Numbered from the stretch's first letter, positions 7,313 through 14,338 are shown. The stretch: DNA of 14,338 nt from Halanaerobium sp051746665 (GCA_051746665.1 JBNJFG010000055.1:1-14338); one strand, 5' to 3'. Notes: generated by a model from the sequence alone, not told the origin. Made by a program: numbers and translations.

Positions 7313-7885
7313 TTATTTTTCTTTGCTTCCAGGACGAGTAATTGCAATTCCCTCTTTACATAATTTACATTGACCAGCTTTATAAGACTTAATATCTACC
7401 GGCAGCAGTGCCTTGAAGTCATAATTAAATTCAACTTCTCCATTACTGCGGTCAACTATTGAACTTAATCCAACGATTTCAACATCAAGTTCTTCTAAAA
7501 CTGCCAGCACTTCTTTAACAGAGCCACCAGTTGTTACAACATCCTCTACAACTAAGACTTTTTCTCCCGGCTTTAACTCAAAACCTCTTCTAATTTTCAT
7601 TTCTCCGTTTTTGCGCTCACTGAAAATTGAGCGAACTCCTAACTCTTCTGCCACTGCATAAGATAATACTACTCCACCCAGTGCTGGTCCAATTACTACA
7701 TCTATTTCTTTTTCTTCCCATTTTTTTACAATTTCAGCGGCCAGTGTTGAGGCATGTTTGGGATGCTGTAAAACTTTGGCACACTGCATATAAACATCAG
7801 CATGTCTACCTGAACTCAAAACAAAATGCCCTTCCTGAATTACATCAGTTTCGACTAAAAGTTCTCTTATTTCTTTTTTATTCAT
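7313..7885 (-). CDS. pyrE: orotate phosphoribosyltransferase
   Basis: The enzyme joins orotate to PRPP to give OMP, the fifth step of UMP synthesis. The 190-residue protein has the PRPP-binding loop VEDVVTTGGS (113-122), the SSGRHADVY region near residue 25 and IGPALGGV (65-72). The C-terminal KAGQCKLCKEG is typical of the clostridial/archaeal-length PyrE. The ATG is preceded by AGGAG at 8-9 bases. It lies 93 bases after pyrD, while the other pyr genes are nearly fused, so it may have extra control. No terminator was seen in that gap or after the gene. Confidence 0.97.
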   Translation of the reverse strand: MNKKEIRELLVETDVIQEGHFVLSSGRHADVYMQCAKVLQHPKHASTLAAEIVKKWEEKEIDVVIGPALGGVVLSYAVAEELGVRSIFSERKNGEMKIRRGFELKPGEKVLVVEDVVTTGGSVKEVLAVLEELDVEIVGLSSIVDRSNGEVEFNYDFKALLPVDIKSYKAGQCKLCKEGIAITRPGSKEK

Positions 7886-7978
7886 TTAATTCACTCCTGT
7901 TTTATAAGTTTTAAAATAATTAAAATGTAATAGATTAAAATAATTTGTTAAAAATAAAATTTTCTAGTTTTCTTAAAA
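7886..7978 (-). other. AT-rich pyrD-pyrE spacer with a weak promoter-like element
   Basis: This 93-base gap is the longest in the pyr cluster. On the minus strand a TTACAT / TATAAA pair with about 18-base spacing ends next to the pyrE ribosome binding site, but such matches are expected by chance at this composition. There is no convincing hairpin terminator. Confidence 0.25.
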
Positions 7979-8959
7979 TTAATGAGCTGCTCCAATTATT
8001 GAAGTTAAATCTTTAATTTGATGTCTAAACATGTAATCTTTTATTTCTTCAATAATTCTCAGCCCTGCTGTAGGATCAATCATATTAACTGTTCCGATGC
8101 CAACAGCAGTTGCTCCAGCAAGCATGAATTCAATTACATCACTACCACTGCGAACTCCACCTAAACCTAAAATTGGGATATTCAACTTTTTATAGCACTG
8201 ATAAACCATTTTTACTGCAACTGGCCGCACTGCTGGCCCGGATAGACCACCATATGTATTTGCAAGCATTGGTTTTTGCTGTTCAATATCAATTTTCATA
8301 GCTGATAAAGTATTAATCATCGCAACGGCGTCTGCTCCTGCCTCTTCAGCAGCCAGCGCAGTCTCTGTTATATCAGTAATATTAGGAGTTAATTTAACTA
8401 TTATATACCCTGAATATATTTCTCTAACTTTTTTTGTTATCTCATAAACTTTTTCAGGATCTGTACCAAAAACCATGCCTCCCCCTTTAATATTAGGACA
8501 GGATAAGTTAACTTCAATTCCTGCAAGTTCTGATCTACCTTCTAATTTCTGCGCCAGACTTACAAAATCCTCTTTACTATAACCAGAGATATTTGCTAAA
8601 ATCGGAAGTGTATAAGCTTTAGTTTCAGGAAGTATATCAGCAATAAAACTATCTACACCTGGATTTTCTAAACCAATTGAGTTTATTATTCCAGCTGATG
8701 TTTCTGCAATTCTCGGAGTCTTATTACCTTTTTGGGCTTCAACTGTAATTCCTTTTGTAGTAAATGCTCCTAATTGATTAATATCAAAAAAATTAGCTAA
8801 TTCTTTACCATTACCACAGGTTCCGGAAGCAGTAATTAAAGGATTTTTTAGCTTTAAATCTTCATTATTTTTGGATTTCATTCTTATCTTTAAATTAAGA
8901 TCTTTTTTTCCTAGATTTTTTTCTGGATTTTTAATTTCTTTACCGGTATTTTTAAGCAT
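7979..8959 (-). CDS. pyrD: dihydroorotate dehydrogenase B, catalytic FMN subunit
   Basis: This is the class 1B subunit that oxidises dihydroorotate to orotate and passes electrons to PyrK. Motifs are ASGTCG near residue 45, TTKGIT with the flavin-contacting Lys (about 69), VNLSCPNIKGGG with the class 1 catalytic Cys (C154), VKLTPN, and GLGGVRSG in the phosphate-binding end. I start it at ATG 8959; a TTG directly before it (8962) is equally spaced from GGGGAGG. The ATG overlaps the pyrK stop by 8 bases. About 20 Lys/Asn-rich residues precede the usual family start. An internal ATG at 8881 would remove a likely first beta-strand, so I keep the longer form. It works as a complex with PyrK from the gene just upstream. 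Confidence 0.96.
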   Translation of the reverse strand: MLKNTGKEIKNPEKNLGKKDLNLKIRMKSKNNEDLKLKNPLITASGTCGNGKELANFFDINQLGAFTTKGITVEAQKGNKTPRIAETSAGIINSIGLENPGVDSFIADILPETKAYTLPILANISGYSKEDFVSLAQKLEGRSELAGIEVNLSCPNIKGGGMVFGTDPEKVYEITKKVREIYSGYIIVKLTPNITDITETALAAEEAGADAVAMINTLSAMKIDIEQQKPMLANTYGGLSGPAVRPVAVKMVYQCYKKLNIPILGLGGVRSGSDVIEFMLAGATAVGIGTVNMIDPTAGLRIIEEIKDYMFRHQIKDLTSIIGAAH

Positions 8960-9731
8960 CAAGAACTACCTCCCCAATTTCAAATACTGGGCCTTCTAGA
9001 CATGCTCTTTTATTTTTTTGATTTTCAGCAGTTGTTTCACAGCTGCATGATAAACAAACTCCTATTCCACAACCCATTCTTTTTTCTATAGAAATCTCAC
9101 CTGCAATATTTTTCTTTAATGCTTTTTTTTCAACTGCAGCCAGCATTTTTTCTGGACCACAGCTGTAGATAAAATCCGGAGTCTGCTGAAGCTTATCTAA
9201 CCATAAATCAAGGGCAGTTCCTTTGATTGTTAATTTTTCTTCCATTGAGGCCAGATATAATTCTGCCTTTAATTTCTTAAATTTATCTTCAAAAAAATTT
9301 AACTCTGATTTATTAGCAGCACCAATAAATATTTTTAACTTTTCATTTCTTTTTACTGATTTTTTAGCTAAATAAAATAATGGAGCAATTCCCAATCCCC
9401 CACCTATAAGATGAATTTCATTTCTGCTTTCATTTAAAGAAAAAGGGCTTCCCAGTGGACCTAAAACATCAAGTTCTGTTCCTATTTCAAATTCAGAAAG
9501 TATTTTTGTTCCTTTTCCAACTACTTTATAAACAAATTCGATTTTTTTAGCAGCAGCATCGAAATCAAAAATACTGAATGGTCTTCTTAAAAGTGGATCA
9601 TCACTACCATTGTGACTTACTTTTATATTAAAAAACTGTCCTGGCTCTGGATTCTGAGAAAGTTGGTCATAATTTAAAACCAACTGAAAAATATTAGGTC
9701 CCACATTTTTATTCTCAATTATTTTAAACAT
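8952..9731 (-). CDS. pyrK: dihydroorotate dehydrogenase B, FAD/[2Fe-2S] electron transfer subunit
   Basis: PyrK passes electrons from PyrD to NAD+. Visible motifs are RPFS for FAD (residues 50-53), IGGGLGIAP for the nucleotide (109-117), YSCGPE (189-194) and a [2Fe-2S] cluster set C221, C226, C229 and C244 in GCGIGVCLSC plus ACLEGP. I choose the ATG at 9731 (259 residues) because AAGGAG lies directly before it and the protein then begins FKIIENKNV like its family. An upstream in-frame ATG at 9791 has no ribosome binding site and would add 20 unlikely residues. The gene sits 75 bases after pyrF and overlaps pyrD. Confidence 0.95.
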   Translation of the reverse strand: MFKIIENKNVGPNIFQLVLNYDQLSQNPEPGQFFNIKVSHNGSDDPLLRRPFSIFDFDAAAKKIEFVYKVVGKGTKILSEFEIGTELDVLGPLGSPFSLNESRNEIHLIGGGLGIAPLFYLAKKSVKRNEKLKIFIGAANKSELNFFEDKFKKLKAELYLASMEEKLTIKGTALDLWLDKLQQTPDFIYSCGPEKMLAAVEKKALKKNIAGEISIEKRMGCGIGVCLSCSCETTAENQKNKRACLEGPVFEIGEVVLDA

Positions 9732-9759
9732 AAAACTCTCCTTTTTATCTTTATTAGCA

Positions 9760-9788
9760 CCGAGTGAAAAAATTATCTTTTCACCTGG
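9760..9788 (-). promoter_or_regulatory. stem-loop in the pyrF-pyrK spacer
   Basis: CCAGGTGAAAA and TTTTCACTCGG (minus strand) form an 11-pair imperfect stem with one G-U pair, one A-C mismatch and a 7-base loop. No T-run follows, so it is not a simple terminator. It could act as an mRNA processing or stability element that sets the pyrK-pyrD level. It also explains why the upstream ATG at 9791 is a poor start. Confidence 0.4.
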
Positions 9789-9806
9789 CATCAGTGGCTT
9801 TATTAA

Positions 9807-10712
9807 CTACTTTAAAACATCATTAATTTCTTTTTTCATTTTTTCTGCTGCAGCTCTTGCTGCCCTGTCATAATTTTCTGCTCCAAACTTAGCATATTCT
9901 TCTTTTCGATAGGCAAAATTAATACCTCGGGATGAATTAACAACTGCTCCTCTACCATTTTGATCAAAACCAGCTTTAATATCCGCTGCTCCCCCACCCT
10001 GAGCTCCAAAACCTGGAATCAAGAAAAATACCGATTTCAGCTGAGCTCTGATTTCTTTTAACTCCTTTGGATAAGTTGCTCCAACTACTGCTGCCAGATT
10101 TGAATAACCACATTCACCTATGTAATCACTGCCTAGTTCCTGCAGAAAATCTCCAACTGCCTGGTAGACTGTTCGACCATCATCTAATTTCAGATCCTGT
10201 AGATCAACTGCAGATGGATTTGAAGTTCTCAGCAAAGCGAATGCTCCTTTTTCTTTATTTTCTAAAAAAGGTAAAACACCATCTTTTCCTAAATAAGGAT
10301 TAATTGTAATTGAATCTGCTGAAATTTCCTTTTGCTCTAAATATGATTCTGCATAAGCTTTAGCAGTTGAACCAATATCATTTCTTTTTCCATCAAGTAA
10401 AACAAGCAGGCCTTTGCTTTTAGCATGGGCCATTGTCTGCCAGAGACACTCCATTCCTGGAACACCTAATTTTTCGTAAAATGCCATCTGTGGTTTTACA
10501 ACTGCTGTCATATCAGCAACTGCATCAATTATTTTCTGATTGAATTTCAATACTGAGGCTGCAATTTCTTTTTTATTCGACTCCAAATCTTCTAAAAGTC
10601 CTGCTGCCAGAACATTTTCCGGAAGCAGTTCAAGATGCGGATCTAGACCAACACAAATTCTTGAATTTTTGGCTTCAATTTTTTGCTGTAACTGATCAAT
10701 AAAGTATTTCAT
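9807..10712 (-). CDS. pyrF: orotidine 5'-phosphate decarboxylase (type 2)
   Basis: This enzyme decarboxylates OMP to UMP, the last step. The 301-residue protein has ICVGLDPH (19-26), VKPQMAFYE (72-80), the catalytic tetrad region LDGKRND (D107, K109, D112), INPYLG, and the phosphate-binding LIPGFGAQGG (231-240). Its length and DGKRND motif fit the longer type 2 family rather than the 230-residue Bacillus form. I take ATG 10712, with GAGGAGG 5-6 bases before it. Upstream ATGs at 10733 and 10730 lack a good site and would lengthen the overlap with pyrC from 17 to 38 bases. In B. subtilis pyrF follows pyrD; here it lies between pyrC and pyrK. Confidence 0.96.
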   Translation of the reverse strand: MKYFIDQLQQKIEAKNSRICVGLDPHLELLPENVLAAGLLEDLESNKKEIAASVLKFNQKIIDAVADMTAVVKPQMAFYEKLGVPGMECLWQTMAHAKSKGLLVLLDGKRNDIGSTAKAYAESYLEQKEISADSITINPYLGKDGVLPFLENKEKGAFALLRTSNPSAVDLQDLKLDDGRTVYQAVGDFLQELGSDYIGECGYSNLAAVVGATYPKELKEIRAQLKSVFFLIPGFGAQGGGAADIKAGFDQNGRGAVVNSSRGINFAYRKEEYAKFGAENYDRAARAAAEKMKKEINDVLK

Positions 10713-11994
10713 TTTTTCCTCCTCGGTCATCATAGACTAGCTTAGCTCCGACAAAAGTCATTTCATTTTTACCACATAATTTTTCTCCATTAAAAGGAGT
10801 ATTTTTACCCTTTGATTTAAATTTATCTTTATCTATTATCCATTCTCGCTCAGGATTAAAAATAATAATATCTGCTCTTGCGCCTTCTTTTAAGCCTTCT
10901 GATTCAATATTCATTATTTCTCCTGGTTTATAATAATACATTCTAAGCAAATCATTCCAATCAATCACTTCTGTTTTTATAAAATTATGATATAAAAGCC
11001 CTAATGCAGTTTCTAAACCAGAAATTCCAAAAGCTGCATAATCAAATTCTCCCAGCTTATCCTCAAAAGTATGAGGAGCATGATCTGTTGCTAGTACATC
11101 TATTTCGCCAGCTTGAAGTGCTTTTACTAAAATTTCTTTATCTCTCTGGGAGCGAAGTGGAGGGTGAACTTTGGTATCAGGATTATAATCTCCAACTATT
11201 TGATCAGTTAATAATAAATGATGAGGTGTTACTTCAAAAGTGACATTTACTCCTCGTGATTTTGCTTCTTTAACTAAATTTAAACTACCTTCAGTACTAA
11301 GATGAGCAATATGTAAGTGAATTCCTGTCATTTCTGCTAACACTATATCGCGGGCTACCATAATTTCTTCAGCTGCGGCTGGAATTCCTTTAAGTCCAAA
11401 AATTGTTGAATAATAACCTTCATGCATTACGCCATCTTGAGAAAGGTTTTTATCTTCACAATGGTCAATTATTGGTAAATTAAAGGCTGATGCATATTCC
11501 ATTGCTCTCCTCATAATTTCAGAATTCATTACAGGGTTTCCATCATCAGATAAAGCTTTAACACCATTTTTAGCTAAAGTTCCAATTTCTGAAAGTACTT
11601 CACCTTTACTGTCTTGGGTAATACTTCCAATTGGATAAACTCTAACAACTGCTTTTTCAGCTTTATGTTTTAAATGTTCAACTACTGCCGGATTATCAGC
11701 AATTGGATTTGTATTGGGCATTGCTGCTACTGCAGAAAAACCACCAACAGCAGCGGCTTCAGCTCCTGTTCTAACAGTTTCTTTTTCTTCATAACCAGGC
11801 TCTCTTAAATGAGTGTGCATATCAATTAAGGCAGGAATAATAATTTTTCCTTCAGCATCTATAACTTCATAATCTTTATTTTTAATTTCTCTATTTATTT
11901 CAACAATTTTATCAGCTTCAATTAAAATATCATATTTCCCATCAAGTCCATTTTTAGAATCATAAACTCTACCATTTTTAATTAAGCTTTTCAT
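10696..11994 (-). CDS. pyrC: dihydroorotase (type I, zinc)
   Basis: PyrC cyclises carbamoyl-aspartate to dihydroorotate. The 432-residue protein carries the amidohydrolase metal set: DMHTHLREPG (H60, H62 and substrate-binding R64), ALSDDGNP (D151), DHCED (H178), HIAHLST (H231) and ATDHAPH (D304, H308). It also has the substrate Asn in MPNTNP (N94). Length and motifs match class I enzymes such as the Bacillus protein. The ATG is preceded by GGGAGGGAG at about 10 bases and overlaps the pyrB stop by 17 bases. The 3' end overlaps pyrF by 17 bases, so the three genes are probably translated in a coupled way. Confidence 0.97.
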   Translation of the reverse strand: MKSLIKNGRVYDSKNGLDGKYDILIEADKIVEINREIKNKDYEVIDAEGKIIIPALIDMHTHLREPGYEEKETVRTGAEAAAVGGFSAVAAMPNTNPIADNPAVVEHLKHKAEKAVVRVYPIGSITQDSKGEVLSEIGTLAKNGVKALSDDGNPVMNSEIMRRAMEYASAFNLPIIDHCEDKNLSQDGVMHEGYYSTIFGLKGIPAAAEEIMVARDIVLAEMTGIHLHIAHLSTEGSLNLVKEAKSRGVNVTFEVTPHHLLLTDQIVGDYNPDTKVHPPLRSQRDKEILVKALQAGEIDVLATDHAPHTFEDKLGEFDYAAFGISGLETALGLLYHNFIKTEVIDWNDLLRMYYYKPGEIMNIESEGLKEGARADIIIFNPEREWIIDKDKFKSKGKNTPFNGEKLCGKNEMTFVGAKLVYDDRGGKNEILY

Positions 11995-12919
11995 TATCTA
12001 TCTCCCTCCCGGCCAGTAAATAAAGCAGTGCCATTCTGATTGCCACACCGTTTTTAACCTGTTCTGTAATTACTGACTGTGAGCTATCTGCAACTGAACT
12101 TTCAATTTCTATACCTCTGTTCATCGGACCCGGATGCATAATTACTGCCTTTTTTCCGATCCGTTCCAGCCGCTCTGCATTCATTCCGTAAATTTCTCTG
12201 TATTCTCTAATCGAAGGGAAGAGTCCACTTTCCTGTCTTTCCATTTGGATTCTTAAAATATTGACAACATCTACATTTTCTAAAGCCTGATCGAGGTCAG
12301 AATAAACCTTAACTCCCATCTTTTCTATTTCGCTTGGGATTAAAGTCTGGGGACCTGCAACTGCTACTTCAGCTCCTAATTTATTTAAACCCCAGATATT
12401 GGAGCGTGCCACCCGGCTGTGAGCAATATCTCCCACAATTAAGACTTTAAGTCCCGCTATCTCGCCCAGTTTTTCTTTAATACTGTAAATATCTAAGAGG
12501 GCTTGAGTTGGATGAGCATGAGCACCGTCCCCTGCATTAAGTACACTTGCCGAAATATTTTCTGCCAGAAATTTAGCAGCTCCCGGAGCACTATGCCTAA
12601 TAACAACTACATCAGCACCCATAACCTCCATTGTCTTTGCTGTATCAAGTAAACTTTCTCCTTTTGCGATACTGCTGGAAGCTTTTGAAATACTCATTAC
12701 ATCTGCACTCAACCTTTTTGCTGCTAGATTAAAAGAAAACTTAGTTCTGGTTGAAGGTTCGTAAAATAAATTTATTACTGTTTTCCCCCGCAGTGTTGGA
12801 ACTTTTTTAACTGTTCTGGTTAAAATATCCTTCATAGCTGCGGCAGTATCCAAAATTTCATTAATTTCTTCTTTAGTTGAATTATAAAGACCTAAAAAAT
12901 CTTTTCTTTTTAAACTCAA
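11978..12919 (-). CDS. pyrB: aspartate carbamoyltransferase catalytic subunit
   Basis: PyrB joins carbamoyl phosphate and aspartate, the first committed step. The 313-residue protein has FYEPSTRTKFSF (52-63) with the carbamoyl-phosphate STRT loop, the SSSIAKGES loop (81-89), RHS (108-110), HPTQALLD (136-143), HSRVARS (167-173) and HPGPMNRG (262-269). The start is TTG, preceded by GGGGG at 8 bases; no in-frame ATG fits better. There is no pyrI regulatory subunit, as usual in Firmicutes. It follows uraA by 25 bases. Carbamoyl phosphate must come from carAB elsewhere in the genome. Confidence 0.97.
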   Translation of the reverse strand: MSLKRKDFLGLYNSTKEEINEILDTAAAMKDILTRTVKKVPTLRGKTVINLFYEPSTRTKFSFNLAAKRLSADVMSISKASSSIAKGESLLDTAKTMEVMGADVVVIRHSAPGAAKFLAENISASVLNAGDGAHAHPTQALLDIYSIKEKLGEIAGLKVLIVGDIAHSRVARSNIWGLNKLGAEVAVAGPQTLIPSEIEKMGVKVYSDLDQALENVDVVNILRIQMERQESGLFPSIREYREIYGMNAERLERIGKKAVIMHPGPMNRGIEIESSVADSSQSVITEQVKNGVAIRMALLYLLAGREIDNEKLN

Positions 12920-12927
12920 TCTGATTA

Positions 12928-12944
12928 CCCCCTACCAGGATATT
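12928..12944 (-). promoter_or_regulatory. weak PyrR-loop-like motif over the pyrB ribosome binding site
   Basis: AATATCCTGGTAGGGGG lies between the uraA stop and the pyrB TTG. It partly fits the PyrR RNA-loop consensus ARUCCNGNGAGGYU (as I recall it), with mismatches at the loop G and the last two positions. UAUCC can pair with GGGUA and hide the GGGGG ribosome binding site. It shares AATATCC(A/T)GG with the uraA leader motif. Confidence 0.25.
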
Positions 12945-14243
12945 TTAATTAGCTTCATAACTTAATTCTGATTTTAGTTTTAGATCTTCTTCAGCCTCTA
13001 ATTCCTCTACTTCTTTGTCTATTTCTGGTAAGATAAGATTCATTACTATTCCAACTATTGCTGCCAGTCCCATGCCTCCAAATTCCAGACCGGCAAAACT
13101 TAAAGTTAGATTAGAAATTCCAACTACCAGAGTTACTGAAACTATTACTAAATTTCTATTTTTAGAAAGATCCACTTCATTTTCTACTAAAGTTCTAAGT
13201 CCAATTGAAGCTATCATCCCAAAGAGTAAGAAAACAATTCCACCCATTACTGCTGTTGGAATGGTCTGAATTAAAACTCCAACTTTCTGGATAAAAGAAC
13301 TTAAGATTACTATCACTGCAGTCAGCTGAATAATCATTGGATTATATACTTTTGTTAGCGCTAAAACCCCAACATTCTCACCATATGTTGTATTAGGAGG
13401 CCCACCAAAAAGACCGGCAACTAAAGTTGCAATTCCGTCACCTAAAAGAGTTCTATGCAGACCTGGTTCTTCTATAAAGTCTTTTTTAACTGTTGAACTG
13501 ATAGCAACAACATCACCTAAGTGTTCAACCATAGTTACTAAAGCAATTGGTGCCACAAGTGTAATTGCTTTTAAGTTGCCGCTCACAGTTGGTAAAGCAA
13601 ACTTAGGTAGTGAAAACCAGGAAGCTTCCATTACTGGCGCAAAATTTACCAGTCCTAAAAAAGCAGCAAATGTATAACCTCCGATAATCCCGAGCAAGAT
13701 TGGAATAACTTTAATAATTCCTTTTGCAAAAACGCTGACTCCAACTGCTATTGCAAGAGTAACAAAAGCTACTAATAAATGTTCTGAAGCCATATCTTTA
13801 GCTGTTGGTGCAAGTCCAAGTCCAATTGTAATGATTACCGGGCCAATTACTACAGGCGGCAGTAATTTTCTAAAAAATTCTGTACCCAGCAGTCTGATCA
13901 CTAATGACATTAGAGCATAAACAAGACCTACTGTGATGATTCCCAACATAGCTCCATCTCTACCAAACTGATTCTGTGCTGCTATAATTGGAGCTATAAA
14001 AGCGAAAGAAGAGCCAAGATAGGCTGGCACTTTCCCACCAGTAATTAAATGAAAGATCAGGGTTCCAAGACCGGAAGTGAAAAGTGCAACTGCAGGATTT
14101 AATCCTGTCAGTGCTGGTACCAGCACTGTTGAACCAAACATTGCAAACATATGCTGTAAAGCCAGTATAAATAGTCGGTGTCTTGTAATTCCATCCTCTT
14201 TCAGTTGAGCTAAGTTTTCTTTACTTTGTTTTAAAATTTTCAT
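12945..14243 (-). CDS. uraA: uracil permease (NCS2 family, uracil:H+ symporter)
   Basis: This 432-residue membrane transporter imports uracil for salvage. It has the NCS2/UraA fold signatures: HMFAMFGSTVLVP (31-43), GSSFAFIAP (77-85), VEHLGDVVAIS with E240, and GGPPNTTYGEN with E289. The two glutamates correspond to the uracil- and proton-binding pair of E. coli UraA. About 14 hydrophobic segments are expected. The C-terminus is acidic (EVEELEAEED). The ATG has AGGAGG 6 bases upstream. It is the first gene of the pyr operon, as pyrP is in Bacillus. Nucleobase specificity for uracil is supported by both the motif and the operon. Confidence 0.96.
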   Translation of the reverse strand: MKILKQSKENLAQLKEDGITRHRLFILALQHMFAMFGSTVLVPALTGLNPAVALFTSGLGTLIFHLITGGKVPAYLGSSFAFIAPIIAAQNQFGRDGAMLGIITVGLVYALMSLVIRLLGTEFFRKLLPPVVIGPVIITIGLGLAPTAKDMASEHLLVAFVTLAIAVGVSVFAKGIIKVIPILLGIIGGYTFAAFLGLVNFAPVMEASWFSLPKFALPTVSGNLKAITLVAPIALVTMVEHLGDVVAISSTVKKDFIEEPGLHRTLLGDGIATLVAGLFGGPPNTTYGENVGVLALTKVYNPMIIQLTAVIVILSSFIQKVGVLIQTIPTAVMGGIVFLLFGMIASIGLRTLVENEVDLSKNRNLVIVSVTLVVGISNLTLSFAGLEFGGMGLAAIVGIVMNLILPEIDKEVEELEAEEDLKLKSELSYEAN

Positions 14244-14246
14244 TTT

Positions 14247-14268
14247 ATACCTCCTGGATATTATAAAA
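14247..14268 (-). promoter_or_regulatory. PyrR-binding-loop-like hairpin covering the uraA ribosome binding site
   Basis: Read on the minus strand, UAUC-CAGGA-GGUA matches the PyrR loop layout ARUC-CNGNGA-GGYU (from memory) except for one missing loop base and a swapped U-A pair. The paired upper stem is AUAUC/GGUAU, and UUUU/AAAA can form a lower stem with an AUA bulge on the 5' side. The AGGAGG of uraA lies in the loop and 3' arm, so a bound PyrR would block translation. The same bases include a promoter-like TATAAT, so only one reading can hold. Confidence 0.35.
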
Positions 14269-14289
14269 TTATTGAAAAATTTTTGTCAC
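14260..14289 (-). promoter_or_regulatory. candidate promoter upstream of uraA
   Basis: GTGACA (14284-14289) and a perfect TATAAT (14260-14265) are 18 bases apart on the minus strand. The -10 ends only 4 bases before AGGAGG, so transcription would start inside the ribosome binding site. That makes this promoter doubtful unless near-leaderless mRNAs are usual in this host. A real promoter may lie beyond the right edge or in 14290-14338, where I see no clear match. Confidence 0.3.
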
Positions 14290-14338
14290 ATTCCCTCTTT
14301 AATAAAAATTAAATAAAATTCAATTAGACATTAAAAAA

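Noticed and set aside
7627..7914. 95-codon plus-strand ORF
   Set aside because: It is antisense to pyrE, which has clear motifs; its Leu/His-rich translation is typical of a shadow frame.
7886..7978. Internal promoter or terminator between pyrD and pyrE
   Set aside because: Only weak AT-rich matches are present and no stable stem; kept as a low-confidence spacer note rather than a claim.
9732..9791. 20-residue N-terminal extension of PyrK
   Set aside because: The ATG at 9791 lacks a ribosome binding site, the segment holds a stem-loop, and the family starts at the residue coded from 9731, which has AAGGAG before it.
10067..10303. 78-codon plus-strand ORF
   Set aside because: It is antisense to pyrF and Leu/His-rich, with no ribosome binding site or domain.
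10713..10733. Upstream double-ATG start for PyrF
   Set aside because: GAGGAGG is placed for the ATG at 10712, not for those at 10733/10730, whose only nearby site is a distant GGAG.
11004..11243. 79-codon plus-strand ORF
   Set aside because: It is antisense to pyrC within its conserved metal-binding region; no sign of coding.
13015..13269. 84-codon plus-strand ORF
   Set aside because: It is antisense to the uraA membrane segments; the Ile/Pro/Thr-rich product is a reverse-strand artefact.
1..14338. CRISPR array, IS element, prophage or tRNA gene
   Set aside because: No regularly spaced repeats, transposase, integrase, terminal inverted repeats or tRNA-like cloverleaf were seen on either strand.

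Overview
The window is AT-rich and looks like chromosome of a low-GC, anaerobic Firmicutes-type bacterium. A halophilic clostridial relative such as Halanaerobiales is my best guess. It rests on lysine/glutamate-rich proteins, AGGAGG-type ribosome binding sites, several TTG/GTG starts and a pyrK/pyrD (class 1B) dihydroorotate dehydrogenase. No rRNA, tRNA, IS element, CRISPR array or prophage gene was seen.

Left block (1-5793, minus strand). A putative operon reads DUF368 membrane protein -> AddB-like PD-(D/E)XK nuclease with an Fe-S 'staple' -> UvrD/AddA-like helicase. The helicase runs off the left edge. The two DNA-repair genes overlap by 17 bases and probably form a two-subunit helicase-nuclease for double-strand-break processing. 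DUF368 proteins are polyprenyl-phosphate transporters of cell-wall lipid recycling. A doubtful 49-residue ORF lies upstream.

Middle block (about 5860-6795, plus strand). This is a small self-contained module on the opposite strand. It has a near-consensus promoter, a 69-residue very basic protein of unknown function, an intercistronic hairpin with a T-run, a 193-residue nucleotidyltransferase-fold protein and a strong terminator that works in both directions. The layout resembles a toxin-antitoxin or accessory cassette, but the function is unproven.

Right block (6852-14243, minus strand). A GloA-type metalloenzyme with its own promoter follows a de novo UMP operon: uraA-pyrB-pyrC-pyrF-pyrK-pyrD, then a 93-base gap, then pyrE. 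Together these supply uracil uptake and five enzymatic steps: carbamoyl-aspartate, dihydroorotate, orotate, OMP and UMP. Carbamoyl-phosphate synthetase (carAB/pyrAA-AB) and the regulator pyrR are not in the window. A motif close to the PyrR RNA-binding loop overlaps the uraA ribosome binding site, and a weaker one precedes pyrB, which suggests translational control by PyrR.

Most of the window is ordinary housekeeping. The parts most worth a second look are the small plus-strand module, the atypical AddAB-like pair and the uraA/pyrB leader motifs.
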